Assembly (NCBI GenBank): GCA_023404715.1
Contig: JAEYAR010000109.1
Location: forward strand, 1 to 31,979
Direction of reading: 5' to 3'
Source: Bacillota bacterium
Lineage (GTDB): Bacteria > Bacillota > Clostridia > Christensenellales > Aristaeellaceae
Length of the DNA: 31,979 nucleotides
Shown here: positions 1 to 9,099 of the stretch, in pieces
How positions within the stretch are numbered: position 1 is the stretch's first letter
Layout of the letters: each line of letters begins with the position of its first letter
The notes under the pieces: generated by a model
The model's database searches: none
Told to the model about the DNA's origin: nothing
Seen by the model: only the letters and a program-made list of their open reading frames with translations
Made by a program: the position numbers and the translations under genes

Positions 1-120
1 TCATCTCTGTTTCTGTTCCGGCCTCTTAACGGAGGCTTCCAATGGGCCTGAGCCGTATGCGGGGAAACTCGCTTGTACGGTTCTTTGAGGGGAAAGCGGC
101 GGTAACGACGCTGACCTACT
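1..120 (+). mobile_element. Group II intron, 3' end only (domains IV-end, V, VI)
   Basis: The first 120 bases look like the 3' terminus of a bacterial group II intron, a self-splicing retroelement. A 34-base domain V hairpin lies at 50-83. A domain VI-like stem follows at about 94-112, with a candidate branch-point adenosine at 114, and the CCTAC run at 115-119 resembles the usual bacterial 3' end. The small stem at about 21-37 fits the end of domain IV. The intron body and any reverse transcriptase/maturase would lie upstream of the window. The exact 3' splice site is uncertain by a few bases. The flanking 3' exon contains a 6-bp hairpin (136-151) and then the leader of the solute-binding protein gene, so the intron sits less than 80 bases from that gene. 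Confidence 0.85.
50..83 (+). ncRNA. Group II intron domain V hairpin
   Basis: This is the catalytic core hairpin of the intron. The outer stem pairs GAGCCGTAT (50-58) with GTACGGTTC (75-83). A two-base bulge (TT, 73-74) lies on the 3' side. The inner stem pairs GCGGG with CTCGC and is capped by a GAAA tetraloop (64-67). The length of exactly 34 bases and the AGC triad at 51-53 match the domain V consensus. The AGC triad argues against class IIC, which usually has CGC. Confidence 0.88.
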
Positions 121-190
121 CGGATGGCGAATTGCAAAGCCTCAAGGCTTTCAAGAATCTGCCCAGATTAATAAAAAGGAGGAAGAACCC

Positions 191-1756
191 ATGAAAAAAT
201 TCTTGGCTCTCTGCTTGTCATTGGCGCTTATGCTCGCGCTCGTGCCGGGTGCATTGGCCTACGATGGCGAACTCATCACCCTGACTGCGGACAGCGACGG
301 CGACCCGTTCTCCTGGAATCCCGCAACAGACAAGATGGCTGCCTTCATCGAGGAAAACTTCGGCCTAACTTTTTCCCAGAGTGAAACCAACTACTATAAC
401 AACGACTTCACCGTGCTTCAACTGGCGGCTGTTGACGGCAACGTGCCGGACGTTTTTGCCGCCGACATCCTCTACTATCCGGAGCTGATCACCCAGTTCA
501 TCCCCGAAGAGCTGGTTGCGGAGATTCCGGAAACACTGCTGGCTAAGTATCCTCTGACCAAAGACCTGCTCGAAGGCGATGCCGTGGCGCAGACGGTCAA
601 GGGCATCTACGACGGCTACTACTTCCTGCCCAAGCCGGACTCGGCCGATCCTTCGCTGTATAAAGCTGAACGTAAGGGCATGTTCATCCGCAAGGACTGG
701 CTGGAGGCCGTCGGCATGGAGATGCCCACGACTTGGGAAGAGCTATACGATGTCTGCCACGCCTTCACCCATAACGACCCGGACGGCAACGGCGTCGCCG
801 ACACATACGGCCTCACGGGCGACGGCATGGGCACGCTGCGCTACTTCTTCTCCAGCACAGGCGTGAGCAATCGCTACTGGAACAAGGATGCGGACGGGAA
901 CTGGTTCTTCGGCCCGTTGCACGACAGTAACGTCGAGGTGCTAGAGTGGCTGCGCAAGATGTACGAGGACGGCTCGATCGATCCGGACTTCGGCGCCTCC
1001 ACCTGGCAAACCGGCCTGCAGAAGTTCTCGTCTAACACGTTCGGCGTATGCCTGCGCAACGCGGACGCAGATTGGATCAACGGCGTCGCCGTGAAGTATT
1101 ACGGCGCGGCCAATCCCGGCATCAATCCCTTTGAACGCCTCGACGTCATCCCTGCTCTGGCCATGAAGTCCGGTGAAACCCCGCGCATGGACGGATATGT
1201 CAGCTGTATGGTCGCCACGATGTTCTCGCCGGACATTACCGAAGAAGAGATGGATCGCTTCCTGGCTTTTTACGAATATCTGATTTCGGACGAAGGCAAG
1301 TACATGCGCATGGGCTTCGAGGGCGAAGACTGGGTGCGCGACGATAAGGGTAACATCACCCTGGTCCGCGATGAGAACGGCAATGCGACCGTCATGGCTA
1401 CCAAGTACCCTTGCAGCACCGTGACGCACTGGCCGAGCTGGGGCTTCGAACTCGCCGCTTATGAAAACGTCGAATTTTTCGACGAATATAACAGCGAAAC
1501 CAAGGCGCTCAACGCCAAAGCCTGCGCGATCCGCAACGAAGACCCCGTATGGCCGGAAATCGGGCCGATGTTGATCGACGATACGACCGTGACCGATACC
1601 ACCGCGTTCAACTTCAGCTCTGAATACTGGCAGATCATCACCGGCAAGGAGCCCGTAGCCGACATGTTCGCCGATATGAAGGCGCGCGCAATGTCCAGCG
1701 GCTTTGAAGCTGCGACCCAGGTCGTCTCCGAATACGCCGAGAAGTACGGCTGGTAA
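191..1756 (+). CDS. Extracellular solute-binding protein of a sugar-type ABC importer
   Basis: This encodes a 521-residue exported protein that probably captures an oligosaccharide for an ABC importer. Residues 1-23 form a signal peptide: MKKF, a long leucine-rich core, then a GALA cleavage site. The only early cysteine (C8) lies inside the hydrophobic core, so there is no lipobox. The mature part resembles family 1 solute-binding proteins of the LplA/LipO type. It includes a WLEAVGMEMPTTWEELYDV segment and a DPDGNGVADTYGL segment, the calcium-loop-like signature common in this group. The start follows the AGGAGG-containing site at 178-184 with good spacing. No permease or ATPase gene lies next to it in the window. 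The partners may be upstream of the group II intron. Family is well supported; the substrate is unknown. Confidence 0.9.
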   Translation: MKKFLALCLSLALMLALVPGALAYDGELITLTADSDGDPFSWNPATDKMAAFIEENFGLTFSQSETNYYNNDFTVLQLAAVDGNVPDVFAADILYYPELITQFIPEELVAEIPETLLAKYPLTKDLLEGDAVAQTVKGIYDGYYFLPKPDSADPSLYKAERKGMFIRKDWLEAVGMEMPTTWEELYDVCHAFTHNDPDGNGVADTYGLTGDGMGTLRYFFSSTGVSNRYWNKDADGNWFFGPLHDSNVEVLEWLRKMYEDGSIDPDFGASTWQTGLQKFSSNTFGVCLRNADADWINGVAVKYYGAANPGINPFERLDVIPALAMKSGETPRMDGYVSCMVATMFSPDITEEEMDRFLAFYEYLISDEGKYMRMGFEGEDWVRDDKGNITLVRDENGNATVMATKYPCSTVTHWPSWGFELAAYENVEFFDEYNSETKALNAKACAIRNEDPVWPEIGPMLIDDTTVTDTTAFNFSSEYWQIITGKEPVADMFADMKARAMSSGFEAATQVVSEYAEKYGW

Positions 1757-1783
1757 TTCCACCGCATTATCTAAAGCTTGCGC

Positions 1784-1811
1784 ATCCCTCGGAGCCAAGG
1801 CTCCGGGGGAT
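1784..1811 (+). terminator. Hairpin after the first solute-binding protein gene
   Basis: A 13-bp stem (1784-1796 with 1799-1811, including one G-T pair) lies 28 bases after the stop codon. It is GC-rich, but only a weak T-poor tail follows, so it may be a weak terminator or an mRNA 3'-end stabiliser. It separates this gene from the promoter of the ilv leader. Confidence 0.55.
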
Positions 1812-1828
1812 ACGCCATAAATTTGTGC

Positions 1829-1858
1829 TTGACAGGCCCCCCTTCCCGGTGGTATCAT
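1829..1858 (+). promoter_or_regulatory. Promoter of the T-box/ilv transcript
   Basis: TTGACA at 1829-1834 is a perfect -35 box. TATCAT at 1853-1858 is a good -10 box, 18 bases away. Transcription would begin near 1865, just before the conserved start of the T-box stem I. This placement fits a housekeeping-sigma promoter for the leader and the ilv genes. Confidence 0.7.
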
Positions 1859-1867
1859 AACCTTCAA

Positions 1868-2157
1868 TAACATCATATTGCGTTGCGATGACGAGGAAAA
1901 GCCTGCGCCGGAGGGCTACAGAGAGGGAATGGTGGTGGAAATTCCCGCAGAAGGCGCAGCGTGTGTCCCCTCGGAGCAGCGGGCTGAACACGACCGTCAT
2001 TAGGCCCGCCGGAGCCCTCGCCGAGAAAAGAGGTACGGATATATCGGCCGCCTTTAGCGCCGCGTATTCGGATGAGCGCATGCCCTATAGGGGTGTGAAT
2101 TTAGGTGGTACCGCGAAGCAGCTTTCGTCCTAAACAAAGGACGGCGGCTGTTTTTTT
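1868..2157 (+). promoter_or_regulatory. T-box riboswitch leader of the ilv operon
   Basis: This untranslated leader senses uncharged tRNA and lets transcription continue into ilvBNCD when the amino acid is scarce. Stem I begins with the typical GATGACGAGGAAAAG (1887-1901) and closes with CGTCATT. An AGAGAGGG segment and an upper hairpin follow. The GGCTGAA segment precedes the specifier loop, and ATTAGG follows it. The best candidate specifier codon is GTC (Val) at 1996-1998, immediately before ATTAGG; this is a manual assignment. The T-box bulge sequence TGGTACCGCG is at 2106-2115, just before the terminator. Valine sensing fits the downstream genes. The open reading frames crossing this leader are not genes. 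Confidence 0.92.
2119..2157 (+). terminator. Regulated intrinsic terminator of the T-box leader
   Basis: A 12-bp stem (2119-2130 with 2139-2150, one mismatch and G-T pairs) is followed by seven T residues (2151-2157). Its 5' flank overlaps the T-box bulge region, so the antiterminator and the terminator are mutually exclusive, as expected for this riboswitch class. Confidence 0.9.
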
Positions 2158-2202
2158 GTTCCTAATTCTACCGTAAGTCAGCACAAAGGAGTGATTCGAC
2201 CC

Positions 2203-3900
2203 ATGAAGTTATGCGGCGCAGCCATTTTGATCGAATGCCTGATCGAGCAGGGCGTGCAGACCCTGTTCGGCTTCCCCGGCGGCGCGGTGCTGCCCATCTA
2301 TGACGAGCTGTATAAGCGCGAGGACCGCATCGGCCACATTCTCACCGCGCATGAGCAGCACGCCGGCCACGCCGCCGACGGCTACGCCCGCTCCACCGGC
2401 AAGACCGGCGTATGCCTGGCGACCTCCGGCCCCGGCGCGACGAACCTGGTGACCGCCATCGCCACCGCGTACATGGATTCTTCGCCCGTCGTCTTTCTCA
2501 CGGGCAACGTGCCCCAGCAGCTGATGGGCACGGATTCGTTTCAGGAGGCCGACATCCTGGGCATCACGATGTCCATCACGAAGCACAGCTGGCTGGTGAC
2601 AGACGTGAAAAAGCTCGCCCAGACCGTGCGCGAGGCGTTCTTTATCGCCAAGAGCGGCCGTCCGGGCCCCGTGCTCATCGACATCCCCAAGGACGTACAG
2701 ATCGCCGAGTGCGAATACGAGCCTGCCAGCGGGCCCGCCCTCATCCCCGATTATTCGCCCGACCACCCCGCGCTGCAGCTGCGCCCCTACGGCAAACAGC
2801 TGGAGGAATATAAGCGCCGCGTCACCCCCTACCTCGAGCGCGCCTGCGCGCTCATCGAGGCGGCAGAGCGCCCGCTCATCTACGCGGGCGGCGGCGTGAC
2901 GGACGCGGCGGACGAGCTGCAAAAGCTCTCTCAGCGCATGGATGCGCCGGTCGTGCATTCGCTGATGGGGCTGGGTACGAGCGATCCGAAAAACCCCATG
3001 AGCCTGGGCATGCTCGGCATGCACGGCACGCACGCGGCCAACATCGCCATGCAGCGTTGCGACCTGCTGCTCGCTGTCGGCGTCCGCTTCTCCGACCGGG
3101 CGCTGGGCAACGCCAAGGCCTTTGCCCCCGGCGCGCGCGTCATCCACATCGACCTGGACCGCGCGGAAATCAACAAGAACGTCTCCACCACGCTACACAT
3201 CACCGGCCATGCGCGCGTCGTGCTCGATTTGCTCTGCGACCGCCTGCCCGAGCAGCACCACGCGGACTGGGTGCGTCAGGCCGTCTCGATGCGCGAAGAG
3301 TACCTTAAGAACGACCTGTTCGAGCCGCGCAACATCCTGCACCTGCTCAGCGACCTCGTAGGCGACATGACGGTCGCCACCGACGTCGGGCAACACCAGA
3401 TGTGGACCGCGCAGCACTTCCCCTTCTCCCGTTCCCGCCAGTTCATCACCAGCGGCGGGCTGGGCACGATGGGCTTTGGCCTCGGCGCGGCGCTAGGCGC
3501 CAGCGTCGCCACCGGCAAGCCGGTCGTGCTCGTCACGGGCGACGGCTCCTTCCGCATGAACCTGACGGAGCTGAGCACCCTCGAGCATTACGGCATCCCC
3601 GTAATCATCGTGCTATTCAACAACGGCACGCTGGGCATGGTCCGCCAATGGCAGACGCTTTTCTTCTCAAAGCACTATTCGCATACGACGCTCGACCGCG
3701 GCCCCGACTTCATGAAGCTGGCGGAGGCCTACGGCCTCAAGGGCTGGCGCGTCGATTCCCTGCCCGCCTTCCGCGCGGCCGTCGGCGATGCGTTGGCGCA
3801 GGGCCGCCCCTGCATCGTCGAGTGCATGCTGGGTATCGACGAGATGGTCGCGCCCATGGTCGCGCCCGGCGCGCCGATCGACTCCTTCTGCCTCAACTGA
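2203..3900 (+). CDS. ilvB: Acetolactate synthase, large (catalytic) subunit
   Basis: This 565-residue ThDP enzyme condenses two pyruvates to acetolactate (valine, leucine) or pyruvate with 2-oxobutyrate to acetohydroxybutyrate (isoleucine). The N-terminal domain has the FGFPGG motif and the catalytic glutamate E51 in AHEQHAGHAADGYAR. The C-terminal ThDP-binding motif starts with GDG at 446-448 and ends with the NN pair about 24 residues later. The length is normal for the family. I chose ATG at 2203, not the in-frame GTG at 2191, because AAAGGAG at 2186-2191 is correctly spaced for 2203 and MKLCGA matches the usual N-terminus. The gene is first in the T-box-controlled operon, 31 bases before ilvN. 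The biosynthetic form is favoured over catabolic AlsS because of the ilvN, ilvC and ilvD neighbours. Confidence 0.97.
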   Translation: MKLCGAAILIECLIEQGVQTLFGFPGGAVLPIYDELYKREDRIGHILTAHEQHAGHAADGYARSTGKTGVCLATSGPGATNLVTAIATAYMDSSPVVFLTGNVPQQLMGTDSFQEADILGITMSITKHSWLVTDVKKLAQTVREAFFIAKSGRPGPVLIDIPKDVQIAECEYEPASGPALIPDYSPDHPALQLRPYGKQLEEYKRRVTPYLERACALIEAAERPLIYAGGGVTDAADELQKLSQRMDAPVVHSLMGLGTSDPKNPMSLGMLGMHGTHAANIAMQRCDLLLAVGVRFSDRALGNAKAFAPGARVIHIDLDRAEINKNVSTTLHITGHARVVLDLLCDRLPEQHHADWVRQAVSMREEYLKNDLFEPRNILHLLSDLVGDMTVATDVGQHQMWTAQHFPFSRSRQFITSGGLGTMGFGLGAALGASVATGKPVVLVTGDGSFRMNLTELSTLEHYGIPVIIVLFNNGTLGMVRQWQTLFFSKHYSHTTLDRGPDFMKLAEAYGLKGWRVDSLPAFRAAVGDALAQGRPCIVECMLGIDEMVAPMVAPGAPIDSFCLN

Positions 3901-3931
3901 CATCCATCCCATTCATCGAGGAGGGTAGCCC

Positions 3932-4519
3932 ATGGAACAGTTTGATCCGTTCGCGCCGCAGCCAGAGATCGCGCATACGCGCAACAGCATCTCCTCCGGC
4001 TCGCAGGCGCCCATCACGCGCTATACCGTCAGCATCCTGGTGCAAAACCAGCCGGGCGTCCTTTCCCGGGTGTCGGGCCTTTGCAGCCGCCGGGGCTTCA
4101 ACATCGACAGCCTGGCCGTCGGCCCCACGCAGGACGAGGACGTCAGCCGCATCACCATCACCCTGCAGGGCGACGCCGCCCGCATGGACCAGCTCGTGCA
4201 GCAGCTTTACAAGCTCATCGTCGTGCAGAAGGTCGTAGTGCTCGACCCGCGCCGCTCGGTGGAGCGCCAGCTCGTGCTGTGCAAGATCCGCGCGGGCGTC
4301 GCGGAGCGCGACGCGGTCATGCGCATCGTGGATATCTTCCGCGCGCGCATCGTCGACGTCGCCCGCACTACGCTGACCATCGAGATCACCGGCGAGGAGG
4401 ACAAGACCCAGGCCCTGCTCGGCCTGCTCGCCGACTACGAGATCCTCGAACTCGTCCGCACCGGCATCGTGGCGCTGCAAAGAGGCGAGGACACGATCGC
4501 GGGGGGAATTTGGAGCTAA
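3932..4519 (+). CDS. ilvN: Acetolactate synthase, small (regulatory) subunit
   Basis: This 195-residue protein is the regulatory partner of IlvB. It stimulates the catalytic subunit and usually confers valine feedback inhibition. An ACT domain occupies about residues 30-105, starting RYTVSILVQNQPGVLSRVSG, with the following RGFNIDSLAVGPT typical of IlvN/IlvH. The C-terminal half (about 105-195) is the family's second domain. It carries about 25 extra N-terminal residues compared with the usual 160-175 aa; these look polar and unstructured. A GAGGAGGG site precedes the ATG. The stop codon lies inside a small perfect hairpin (4512-4525), and the gene is followed by a long palindrome-rich spacer. 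Confidence 0.96.
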   Translation: MEQFDPFAPQPEIAHTRNSISSGSQAPITRYTVSILVQNQPGVLSRVSGLCSRRGFNIDSLAVGPTQDEDVSRITITLQGDAARMDQLVQQLYKLIVVQKVVVLDPRRSVERQLVLCKIRAGVAERDAVMRIVDIFRARIVDVARTTLTIEITGEEDKTQALLGLLADYEILELVRTGIVALQRGEDTIAGGIWS

Positions 4520-5128
4520 AGCTCCGCAGAGGGGGACTACGTCCCCCTCCGCTGCCACCCCCTGGGGATTCGGCCTGTCGCGCCTGTGGGCGCTCCCGAG
4601 CGGCCTCAGGTGCGGGTATCCTTTTCGCTCCGCTTGCGCTGCGCGAAAAGCGCGCATTTGCGCCGCAAGGGAGCGAAGCGACTAGGCCCGAGGACAGCGC
4701 GAAGCGCTCCGCAGGGCCGTACCCTGCGTGCGAAGCAGGCAGGGCGCAAAAACATGTCGCCGCAAATGATTGTATTTGGGGAAGCCTCACGGCCTCCCCA
4801 AGCCCCTCGAGGTTTGGGGAGGCCGTGAGGCTTCCCCTTGCCCCCTCCGGGTTGCGGACGGGCCATCGCTTCGCTCGGCCTTGCGTGGACGCCGCAAAAG
4901 GCTCCCCTTTCAGGGGAGTCCGCAGTCAAATGCGCAGCATTTGCGGAGGAAAACATCTCCCGTGTTCTTCGTGCAAAATGATCCTTCATTTTGCACGAGG
5001 CCGTCGACAAAGTCGGCGGCCGTACACGCGCACTCACATCAACGCACCACGATATGCTACGGCCTTATCGACCGTTCATATAGCTCTCTTTCATCACTCA
5101 ATCTGTAGTTTGGTAGGAGGAAATCAAA
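4520..5128. repeat. Palindrome-rich non-coding spacer between ilvN and ilvC
   Basis: This 609-base stretch holds no convincing gene. It is packed with perfect inverted repeats: 9-bp arms at 4529-4537/4541-4549, 8-bp at 4621-4628/4643-4650, 24-bp at 4778-4801/4814-4837, 7-bp at 4902-4908/4912-4918, 7-bp at 4927-4933/4937-4943 and 12-bp at 4969-4980/4987-4998. Open frames crossing it are arginine- and alanine-rich and have no recognisable family. Only the last 100 bases look like an ordinary leader, ending in TAGGAGG before ilvC. It could be a cluster of decayed palindromic elements or a structured RNA region. Confidence 0.75.
4778..4837. repeat. Perfect 24-bp inverted repeat with 12-base loop
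   Basis: Arms at 4778-4801 and 4814-4837 are exact reverse complements. The loop (4802-4813) contains the palindrome CCTCGAGG. No T-run follows on either strand, so it is not a standard intrinsic terminator. Its strength would strongly affect transcript stability or processing between ilvN and ilvC. It may be a REP/MITE-like unit repeated elsewhere in the genome; only this copy is visible in the window. Confidence 0.85.
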
Positions 5129-6133
5129 ATGGCTCAGATGTTTTACGCTCAAGATTGCAACCTCGACCTGCTCAAGGGCAAAAAGATCGCCATCGTCGGT
5201 TATGGCAGCCAGGGCCACGCCCACGCGCTGAACCTGCACGACTCTGGCATGGACGTTACCGTCGCGCTCTACGAGGGCTCCAAGAGCTGGGCGAAGGCCG
5301 AGGCGGCGGGCCTCAAGGTCAAGACCACCGCCGACGCGGCCAAGGAAGCCGACCTCATCATGATCCTCATCAACGACGAAAAGCAGGCCGCGATGTATAA
5401 AAAGGATATCGCCCCCTACCTGCGCCCCGGCATGACGCTCTGCTTCGCGCACGGCTTTGCCATCCATTTTGGCCAAATCGTGCCCCCGGCGGACGTAGAC
5501 GTCATTATGATCGCCCCCAAGGGCCCGGGGCATACGGTGCGCAGCCAGTACCTGGAGGGCAAGGGCGTTCCGGACCTCATCGCCGTGTATCAGGACGCCA
5601 CCGGCCACGCGCAGGATACCGCGCTGGCGTACGCCGCGGGCATCGGCGGCGCGCGCGCCGGCATCCTGAAGACCACCTTCCGCGAGGAGACGGAGACCGA
5701 CCTCTTCGGCGAGCAGGCCGTGCTCTGCGGCGGCGTCTGCGCGCTGATGAAGGCGGGCTTTGATACCCTGGTCGAGGCGGGTTATCAACCCGAGAACGCC
5801 TACTTCGAGTGCGTACACGAGATGAAGCTCATCGTCGACCTGATCTTCTCCCACGGCTTCGCGGGCATGCGCTACTCCATCTCCAATACCGCCGAATACG
5901 GCGACTATCAGATCGGCAACCGCATCATCACCGAAGAGACAAAGAAGGAGATGAAGAAAGTGCTCAAGGAGATCCAGGAGGGCGAGTTCGCCCGCGACTG
6001 GATCCTCGAGAACCAGACCGGTTGCACCCACTTCCTCGCCAAGCGCCGCATCGAAGCCCAAAGCCAGCTGGAGCAGGTGGGCAAGGACCTGCGCGCCAAG
6101 ATGAGCTGGACCGGTTCCGGAAAGGAGCTATAA
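5129..6133 (+). CDS. ilvC: Ketol-acid reductoisomerase (class I)
   Basis: This 334-residue enzyme isomerises and reduces acetolactate or acetohydroxybutyrate to the dihydroxy acid, using Mg2+ and NAD(P)H. The Rossmann domain has GYGSQGHAHA at 24-33, followed by the cofactor loop YEGSKSW. The knotted C-terminal domain contains FREETETDLFGEQ, with the metal-binding acidic residues, and ECVHEMKLIVDLI. The length is normal for class I. TAGGAGG at 5114-5120 precedes the ATG. ilvD starts 3 bases after its stop codon. The distance from ilvN leaves open whether it is reached by read-through from the T-box promoter or has its own promoter; I saw no strong -35/-10 pair in the spacer. Confidence 0.97.
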   Translation: MAQMFYAQDCNLDLLKGKKIAIVGYGSQGHAHALNLHDSGMDVTVALYEGSKSWAKAEAAGLKVKTTADAAKEADLIMILINDEKQAAMYKKDIAPYLRPGMTLCFAHGFAIHFGQIVPPADVDVIMIAPKGPGHTVRSQYLEGKGVPDLIAVYQDATGHAQDTALAYAAGIGGARAGILKTTFREETETDLFGEQAVLCGGVCALMKAGFDTLVEAGYQPENAYFECVHEMKLIVDLIFSHGFAGMRYSISNTAEYGDYQIGNRIITEETKKEMKKVLKEIQEGEFARDWILENQTGCTHFLAKRRIEAQSQLEQVGKDLRAKMSWTGSGKEL

Positions 6134-6136
6134 GCC

Positions 6137-7798
<1,662 letters not shown>

Positions 7799-7806
7799 CG
7801 CAAGGG

Positions 7807-7838
7807 CCCGGAGAATGGGATTCTCCGGGTTCCCTTTC
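7807..7838 (+). terminator. Terminator-like hairpin after ilvD
   Basis: Perfect 10-bp arms (7807-7816 and 7820-7829) with a GGG loop begin 9 bases after the ilvD stop. The tail TTCCCTTT is only moderately T-rich. AAGGG before the stem can extend the pairing with CCCTT after it. It probably ends the ilv transcript, with some leakage possible. Confidence 0.65.
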
Positions 7839-7874
7839 GGTGATTCACCCTGTCTTAAGTCGAAAGGAAGAACG

Positions 7875-8840
7875 ATGAAGCAAATTAGCACGCGCTACCG
7901 ATTGTTCCCCGCATGGGTTATCGCAGTGCTCGACCTATTTCTCCTCTGTCTGCTTCTTGGCTCATTTCTGCTTTACTATTACTTCATACCCCAGGTGCGC
8001 AAGTCCTCCGGAGCTTATATCGCCCCGCCGTCGACGTTAAGCGCCGATTATTATGACGCATGGCGCGCACGCTTTTCAGAGCACTTCTCAGCGGAGCCTG
8101 TCATAACCCCAACGACATACAAGAGCTCAAACATTTCGATCGAAATTACGCGCCATGAAGCCGGCGCCGAAGACGCCCACATCGTCTATTATGTTGCCGA
8201 CATCTATCTAGCGGATATCCAGGCGTTTCAAACCGCGCTGGCAGGGGATACGTTCTCACGGTCCTTGACCGAACCGCTGGAGGTCATGGCCGACCGTAAC
8301 GCGGCCCTGCTCGCGATGACCGGGGACTGCTACGGCAATCACGCCGGAGGCATTACGGTACGCAACGGCATGGTACACAAGACCGAAGACATCGGCGCGG
8401 ACGTCTGCATTCTGTATTACGACGGCGTGATGTCCACCGTCCCCTCTGAAACGCTGAACATACGCAATACGCTTGAGGCCGGCGCTTATCAAATCTGGGT
8501 GTTCGGTCCGCGCCTTCTGGACGATCATGGTCAGGCGCTCACGCGTTTCAACGCCAGCGCCTATATACAGGGCGTGCACCCGCGCGCCGCCATCGGTTAT
8601 TATGAGCCGGGCCATTATTGCTTCGTGGTCGTCGATGGCCGACTCGGCGGCTATTCGAACGGCGCCGATCTGCATATGTTGGCTTCGATCTTTGAATCGC
8701 TCGGATGTAAGGCAGCCTACAACATGGATGGCGGACGCTCTGCCGAGATGATTTTCAACGGTGATCGTGTGAATTCTCCGCATGAGGGCGGACGGCCGTT
8801 GACCGATTGCATCATCATAAAGGAGGTAGACGCTTCTTGA
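7875..8840 (+). CDS. Membrane-anchored phosphodiester glycosidase (NAGPA domain) family protein
   Basis: This 321-residue protein has one N-terminal transmembrane segment (about residues 12-37), leaving the rest outside the cell. The C-terminal domain matches the NAGPA family (PF09992), named after the enzyme that uncovers N-acetylglucosamine-1-phosphodiester. Family-like segments are ALLAMTGDCYGNHAGGITVRNG, the conserved FVVVDGR with GGYSNGADLHMLA, and the terminal NMDGGRSAEM. In bacteria such proteins are thought to trim cell-wall or exopolysaccharide phosphodiesters. ATG at 7875 follows GAAAGGAAG; the longer frame from 7815 starts inside the preceding hairpin and is rejected. Its stop overlaps the start of the next gene, so the two are probably co-translated. 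The natural substrate is unknown. Confidence 0.82.
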   Translation: MKQISTRYRLFPAWVIAVLDLFLLCLLLGSFLLYYYFIPQVRKSSGAYIAPPSTLSADYYDAWRARFSEHFSAEPVITPTTYKSSNISIEITRHEAGAEDAHIVYYVADIYLADIQAFQTALAGDTFSRSLTEPLEVMADRNAALLAMTGDCYGNHAGGITVRNGMVHKTEDIGADVCILYYDGVMSTVPSETLNIRNTLEAGAYQIWVFGPRLLDDHGQALTRFNASAYIQGVHPRAAIGYYEPGHYCFVVVDGRLGGYSNGADLHMLASIFESLGCKAAYNMDGGRSAEMIFNGDRVNSPHEGGRPLTDCIIIKEVDAS

Positions 8841-9070
8841 ATTGGATCAAAGCGGCATTGCCGCATATGACATTGGTCCTTTCTCTATTTTTCATCGTTT
8901 TGATCATTCTGGATTATTTTAACCCGCTAATGCGCTTTATCGCCAATTCACTATCGCTTGCCATTCTTTTCGCCTTCTGCCTCATCGCCATCTTGACATC
9001 CATCATAGCTATACTGGATCGGCGGAAATATATACGGTTGCGCAATGGCGATAAAGCAGATATTCGTTAA
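8837..9070 (+). CDS. Small two-helix membrane protein, unknown function
   Basis: I do not recognise a family. The protein would be 77 residues, starting at TTG (8837) 10 bases after the strong AAAGGAGG site at 8819-8826. The TTGA overlap joins it to the stop codon of the preceding gene. An in-frame ATG at 8807 lies upstream of that ribosome site and inside the previous gene, so it is less likely. Two hydrophobic stretches (about 10-30 and 36-60) predict two membrane helices, followed by a basic tail (DRRKYIRLRNGDK). Translational coupling suggests it partners the NAGPA-domain protein, perhaps as a membrane subunit. Confidence 0.65.
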   Translation: MNWIKAALPHMTLVLSLFFIVLIILDYFNPLMRFIANSLSLAILFAFCLIAILTSIIAILDRRKYIRLRNGDKADIR

Positions 9071-9099
9071 TCTCATGTGGGTTTTATTGAAGCGCCCTT

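Noticed and set aside
1888..2133. An 81-residue frame inside the ilv leader
   Set aside because: It overlaps the conserved T-box elements, which fully explain the sequence.
2191..2202. GTG at 2191 as the start of ilvB
   Set aside because: It overlaps the ribosome site itself; ATG at 2203 has correct spacing and the family's usual N-terminus.
4081..5400. A 439-residue plus-strand open frame across ilvN, the spacer and ilvC
   Set aside because: It is Arg/Ala/Pro-rich with no family similarity and overlaps two well-supported genes in another frame; high GC content explains the lack of stops.
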